NCBI GenBank assembly: GCA_900769325.1 | Contig: CAAGGF010000018.1 | Span: 1 to 64,000, forward strand | Direction of reading: 5' to 3' | Source: Spirochaetia bacterium | Lineage (GTDB): Bacteria > Spirochaetota > Spirochaetia > Treponematales > Treponemataceae | DNA: 64,000 nt | Notes under the pieces: model-generated | Seen by the model: only the letters and a program-made list of their open reading frames with translations | The model's database searches: none | Told to the model about the DNA's origin: nothing | Program-made: the position numbers and the translations under genes | Shown: positions 60,053 through 64,000 of the stretch, piece by piece | How positions within the stretch are numbered: position 1 is the stretch's first letter | Layout of the letters: the number at the start of each line of letters is the position of its first letter

Positions 60053-62137
60053 ATGAAGAAAAACAGTATTTTTTACATTTTTTTTGTATTTTTCTTTTTT
60101 TTAATGATAAATTTCTCTTTTTCACAGGAAAATATAAATTCAAAAACAAACGCCCTTCAAGAAAACTCTCATCCAAATAAAGAACAAAAATTACACGGCT
60201 TTGACCTTTGCCAGAATTTTTCAGATTTTTTAAAACCGTTTAACATCAATTTTGACATTCAGCCTTTAATTTTCAGCGAACAAAACGAATTTCCTTTCAA
60301 TATAAAACTTTCTCTTCCTGCAGACCCGATTCAATATTCAAAAATCTATTCAGAAAAAAATCTTACAAACCTCACTTTAGTTTTCAAAATCGAAGAAGTC
60401 TATAACTACAAGACTTTTTTCACTCTTCTTTTAAATAAAATAAAAGATGAAAAACGCGATTTTGACCTTGACATCGTTTTCACTTACGGCGATACACAAA
60501 AAAAAATCATTTCAGACCAGTTAAAAGGAACAGATGTTTTCATAAAAAGCCTCCAGAATCAGAATGAAATGGCTTCAGTCTGCATAAATTTTTCAGAAAA
60601 CACAACTGAAATAATTCCTGGCGGCGGAAAAGATTCTTCACCTTCATGGCTTATAAAAAGGCTCTCAAAAGCATTCTACAAAAACAAAATAGATTTTACC
60701 CTTCAAAGTTCAAACCTCACAACGCTCTACAGATTTAACCTTCTGCGCGAGGATGAAAACACTGCAAAATTCCTCAAGGAACACATTCCCTCTTGTGCAA
60801 TCACGATTCCTGTATCTTCACAGTCAGAAGAAAAATTTTCTCTTTTAATTTCGGATTTTATAAAATCATACACACAGAAAAACACTTCTCAATGGGACAG
60901 GCATTTTTACACGCTTACAATTGGAAAAAGAATTTTTTATTTTGACGAATTTTTCATAACGATTCTTTTTATCGTAACGATTATTTTAAATCTTCTTTTT
61001 GTATGCACGATGCCGGTAAAATTAAAAAACAAAACTAAAAATAATAAAAAATCTTTCAGCCAGAAAATTCTTACATCCTGGCCGCTTGCAATTTTTACGA
61101 TTCTCATTACACTTTTAAGCCTTTCGGTAAGCCAGACTTTCATAATTCTTCTTTCAAAAATAATTCCGTTTTCACCGTACATCAAGGTAACGCTTAAAAT
61201 TCTTCTTTCGCTTGCAGTTTTTGCACTTGAACTTTTCATAATCAAGAAGAAAAACGCCATCTCAACCGAAGAATTTTACAGTTATCTGACGACAATTTCG
61301 TGTGCCTTTAACTTAATTTTATTTGCACTAATCGACATTTCGCTTTTCTTTCTGTTTTTAATTCAATACATTATAGTTTTAATTTCAAAAAACATAAAAA
61401 AAATTATTCCGCTTTCCGTTTTATTTATTTTCCTGCTTTTTCCCTACATTCCGTATTTTGTTCAGTTTTTAAAATATGCCTCGGAAAACAGTTTTGAAAA
61501 ACTAATAGATTCTTCACTTGTAGTAAACATTTCAGTTTCGTTTGCGATTCTTCCGGTTCAGCTTTTTACGATGCGTCTAATTTCAAAATTAAAATCAATT
61601 ATTGCAATGACAGACGAAAAAAACAGGCATTTTCAAAAACAGAATATAATTGCCATCATGGGTTCATTTGCACTTTTCCTTTTAATTTTCATAATAATTT
61701 TAAACTTTTTTCCTAACACATTTTCAACTCAAAAAAAAGAAGCCGAACAAAAAACTTTCATCACGCAAAAAGACGACCTTATTCTTTTAGATTACATAAA
61801 ATATTCTTACCTCGAAGAAACGACAGTTTTTTTAGACATAACTCTTTTAAAAAATGCCGAACAGTGCCAGATTTCAGTTTCAAACGAAAGCGAAAATCCC
61901 GTAATTTATTCCGATGAACCGTATATTTCAAACAAAGAAACGAACACAGACTTTTTTCTCACGCCGGCTTTTCCTCCAAAAAAACTGAATTTCAAATACA
62001 TTTCCAAAAACGAAGAAAAATCTGTTCTGAGAGTAAAATGCGTTTTCCCCACAGAAGATGAAAATACATATATTTTTCAGGAAAAACAACTGGAAATAAA
62101 AAACAGTCCTTCAAACAATTTTGATTTTCCAGATTGA
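60053..62137 (+). CDS. Large membrane protein of unknown function
   Basis: A 694-residue protein. Its signal peptide (YIFFVFFFFLMINFSFS) precedes an exported region of about 270 residues. This is followed by about eight transmembrane helices (about 300-575) and an exported C-terminal beta-rich domain of about 115 residues. The plan recalls M28-peptidase or GPI-transamidase-like membrane proteins, but no metal ligands are visible, so no function is assigned. There is no Shine-Dalgarno; the -10 box ends 8 nt before the ATG. The dinB ribosome site begins 14 nt after its stop. Confidence 0.65.
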   Translation: MKKNSIFYIFFVFFFFLMINFSFSQENINSKTNALQENSHPNKEQKLHGFDLCQNFSDFLKPFNINFDIQPLIFSEQNEFPFNIKLSLPADPIQYSKIYSEKNLTNLTLVFKIEEVYNYKTFFTLLLNKIKDEKRDFDLDIVFTYGDTQKKIISDQLKGTDVFIKSLQNQNEMASVCINFSENTTEIIPGGGKDSSPSWLIKRLSKAFYKNKIDFTLQSSNLTTLYRFNLLREDENTAKFLKEHIPSCAITIPVSSQSEEKFSLLISDFIKSYTQKNTSQWDRHFYTLTIGKRIFYFDEFFITILFIVTIILNLLFVCTMPVKLKNKTKNNKKSFSQKILTSWPLAIFTILITLLSLSVSQTFIILLSKIIPFSPYIKVTLKILLSLAVFALELFIIKKKNAISTEEFYSYLTTISCAFNLILFALIDISLFFLFLIQYIIVLISKNIKKIIPLSVLFIFLLFPYIPYFVQFLKYASENSFEKLIDSSLVVNISVSFAILPVQLFTMRLISKLKSIIAMTDEKNRHFQKQNIIAIMGSFALFLLIFIIILNFFPNTFSTQKKEAEQKTFITQKDDLILLDYIKYSYLEETTVFLDITLLKNAEQCQISVSNESENPVIYSDEPYISNKETNTDFFLTPAFPPKKLNFKYISKNEEKSVLRVKCVFPTEDENTYIFQEKQLEIKNSPSNNFDFPD

Positions 62138-62163
62138 ATTTCTTAAATCAAGGAGACTTTATT

Positions 62164-63330
62164 TTGAGTGAAAAAATTTTTATTCATATAGATATGGATG
62201 CATTTTTTGCCTCAGTTGAACAGCACGACAATCCTTCCTACAAAGGAAAGCCTGTAATCGTCGGAGGAGATTTAAAAGAGCCGCGGGGAGTCGTTTCAAC
62301 CTGTTCATACGAAGCAAGAAAATTCGGCGTACATTCTGCAATGCCGCTTCAAAAAGCCTATAAACTCTGCCCGAACGGAATTTTTGTAAGGACGAACATG
62401 AAAAGATACTGTGAAGTTTCCGCATCGATTATGGAAATTCTTAAAAATTTTTCACCAGATGTAAACGCCTTAAGCATTGACGAAGCCTCTGTTGATTTAA
62501 CGGGAACAGAAAACCTTTTCGGGCCGCCTGAAGAAACCGCAGAAAAAATCAGAAACGAAATCAGAACAAAAACAGGACTTACAGTTTCAATCGGCATGGC
62601 ACAAAACCATTATCTTGCAAAAATCGCTTCAGAAGTAAACAAGCCGGACGGATTTTTTAAAATTCCTTCCGGGAAAGAAATCGATTTTATGCTGAATCTT
62701 CCGCTAAAAAAAGTCTGGGGAATCGGAAACAAAACGCTTGAAAAATTAAATTCGTTCGGAATTTTTTCAACGAAGCAGCTCTACGAAAAATCCCTTGAAA
62801 TTTTAACGATGAAATTCGGCCATGCATCCGGAACTTTTTTGTACAATGCCGTCAGGGGAAAAGAAACACTTGAATTTCAAAAGCCTGCTTCAAGATCAAT
62901 CAGTGCAGAAAACACATTTCCCTTTGATTTAACCGATTTATACACAGAAGAAACAAAACTCCTTGAACTGTGCCAGACCGTAATGTTCCGCCTTTTAAAA
63001 GAAAAATCTAACGGAAAAACTGTCACCGTAAAAATACGCTATGAAGATTTTTCTACTATTTCTGTTCAGGAAACTTTAGACGAATACATTACCAGCACCG
63101 ATTTTCTTTTTTCGCATGTAAAAAATCTTTTTGAAAAAAAAGTCATTCATTCAAAAGGAATCAGGCTTTTGGGAGTCGGCATTTCAAACCTTGAATACAC
63201 AAGCGAAATTCACCAGCAGAATCTGTTTGATTTTGGAGAATCAAAAAAACAGGCGGTAGAAAATGCAATAATGAAAATTCAAGGCAAAAACCCGGAATTA
63301 AAAATCGTAAAAGCACGCCTTTTAAAATAA
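62164..63330 (+). CDS. dinB: Y-family DNA polymerase IV
   Basis: A 388-residue error-prone translesion polymerase. IDMDAFFASVEQ (D10, D12) and SIDEASVDLTGT provide the catalytic acids. SIGMAQNHYLAKIASEVNK is the Y-family signature and a little-finger domain follows. I chose the TTG at 62164 with AAGGAG 8 nt upstream. The TTG-type start at 62134 would add 10 residues and overlaps the previous gene. No LexA-type box was recognised upstream. Confidence 0.92.
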   Translation: MSEKIFIHIDMDAFFASVEQHDNPSYKGKPVIVGGDLKEPRGVVSTCSYEARKFGVHSAMPLQKAYKLCPNGIFVRTNMKRYCEVSASIMEILKNFSPDVNALSIDEASVDLTGTENLFGPPEETAEKIRNEIRTKTGLTVSIGMAQNHYLAKIASEVNKPDGFFKIPSGKEIDFMLNLPLKKVWGIGNKTLEKLNSFGIFSTKQLYEKSLEILTMKFGHASGTFLYNAVRGKETLEFQKPASRSISAENTFPFDLTDLYTEETKLLELCQTVMFRLLKEKSNGKTVTVKIRYEDFSTISVQETLDEYITSTDFLFSHVKNLFEKKVIHSKGIRLLGVGISNLEYTSEIHQQNLFDFGESKKQAVENAIMKIQGKNPELKIVKARLLK

Positions 63331-63349
63331 TCTTAAAAAATTTTATTTT

Positions 63350-64000
63350 TTATTCCAAAGGTGCAAAATACCCGGATTCATCGCGGCCGCTTTTATTCAT
63401 AAGGTAAACTTCGACTTCTACAGGAAGGTATTTTTCACCAAAATTTGTTGATAAAGACGATGTATACGAAAACGAATACGAACCGTTCGGAACTGAAATT
63501 ATATCATCTACAATGGAAGAAAGTCCTTCGGTTCTGTAAATGTAATATTGATTTCCGTAAGTCGATTTAGAAAGATACTCAAGAGATTCGTCAGCCGAAT
63601 TTTTAGAAAGAAGAACAGTTGAAAAAATCACGGAATTATTTTTCATGTACGAGCGTATTTCGTTCAAACTGTATTTTTCAAACGCATTTAAAGAAGTTTT
63701 CCCAGAAGTCACAAAAATTACAGCACGTTTTTTTTCATAAGGAATCAAATCATTAACGCAAAGCCTCAAAGCAAGGTCAAGCGGAACAGTTTTTGAATAA
63801 GATGATTTTAAACCTTTTGTGCTGAATTTTAAAGCGCCTTCAGGATTTCCCTTGTATTCAAGAACAGGAAGTTGTGATGCAGAAACGATTCTCAATGTTC
63901 CGCGATTTTCCATTGACTGTGCAATCTGGCGGACAACTGAATCAATTTGACTTTCGTATTCTTTGTTTAAAATATTTCTGTCGATTAAAACTGTTATGTC
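63350..64000 (-). CDS. Von Willebrand A-like domain protein, 5' end outside window
   Basis: The reading frame stays open to the window edge, so the true start lies beyond 64000; 216 residues are visible. They begin DITVLIDRNILNKEY, like the first strand of a vWA domain, but the MIDAS DxSxS motif is altered to DRNIL. The later AVIFVTSGKTSLNAF resembles the MIDAS loop (TDG) with Ser in place of Asp. A beta-rich tail ends SGYFAPLE. It converges with dinB, 19 nt away. The domain is moderate; metal binding is doubtful. Confidence 0.65.
   Translation of the reverse strand, partial: DITVLIDRNILNKEYESQIDSVVRQIAQSMENRGTLRIVSASQLPVLEYKGNPEGALKFSTKGLKSSYSKTVPLDLALRLCVNDLIPYEKKRAVIFVTSGKTSLNAFEKYSLNEIRSYMKNNSVIFSTVLLSKNSADESLEYLSKSTYGNQYYIYRTEGLSSIVDDIISVPNGSYSFSYTSSLSTNFGEKYLPVEVEVYLMNKSGRDESGYFAPLE

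Noticed and set aside
1..64000. CRISPR arrays, prophage, riboswitches and rRNA genes
   Set aside because: No regularly spaced repeats, phage structural genes, recognisable aptamer motifs or rRNA sequence were seen.

Overview
The window is AT-rich, densely packed chromosomal DNA that looks like a spirochaete, most likely a Treponema relative. The grounds are a divergent second FliG (FliG1 type), a very large acidic membrane TPR protein resembling the spirochaetal flagellar-collar protein FlcA, an excisionase-HTH/EIIA-Ntr fusion, a ThrS without a TGS domain, a six-gene Rnf operon and many secreted or lipidated proteins of unknown function. No species is claimed.

Layout. 6-1358: a complete DD35E insertion sequence with two transposase-binding-like repeats at each end. 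1406-4627: a GDP-heptose cassette (hddA, gmhA, and hddC fused to gmhB), interrupted by a palindromic mobile-repeat copy. 5238-8256: a TPR/Mrr-like protein, a metallophosphoesterase and a ParB-like protein. 8410-11020: a partner-switching operon (GAF-SpoIIE phosphatase, STAS antagonist, HATPase kinase). 11127-11499: tmRNA. 11606-21199: M16C peptidase, FliG1, envelope proteins and a CTP-dependent lipid kinase-like protein. 21196-25191: the FlcA-like protein. 25321-32130: CBM48-like secreted protein, ffh-gpsA-ndk, ispH, thrS and a small ORF. 32136-37311: rnfCDGEAB. 37508-37580: tRNA-Pro. 37664-46529: mtaB, a TPR protein and bactofilin, then the rimP-nusA-infB-rbfA-truB translation operon. 46676-64000: an RluA-type synthase, a transglutaminase-like protein, HTH-EIIA, recO-deoA-recJ-M23, ligA, trmB, a degenerate GHKL-like protein, a large membrane protein, dinB and an edge-truncated von Willebrand-like protein.

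The most coherent unexplained signal is how transcription units begin. Eight start genes (hddA, the 19760 membrane gene, ndk, rnfC, bactofilin, the RluA-type gene, recO and the 60053 membrane gene) lack a Shine-Dalgarno sequence. Each has a sigma70-like promoter with exactly 17 bp between hexamers, whose -10 box ends only 6-10 nt before the start codon. These look like leaderless mRNAs. Other units (rimP, thrS, spoIIE-like) have normal 70-110 nt leaders and clear Shine-Dalgarno sites, and the rimP leader contains a terminator hairpin that could act as an attenuator.

Functionally the window mixes core information processing (translation initiation, transcription elongation, SRP, ribosome rescue, recombination and repair), sodium/proton-linked electron transport (Rnf), envelope and flagellar structure, and one transferable sugar-nucleotide cassette next to an IS. 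All coordinates and motifs were read by eye; family assignments rest on recognised motifs, not searches.
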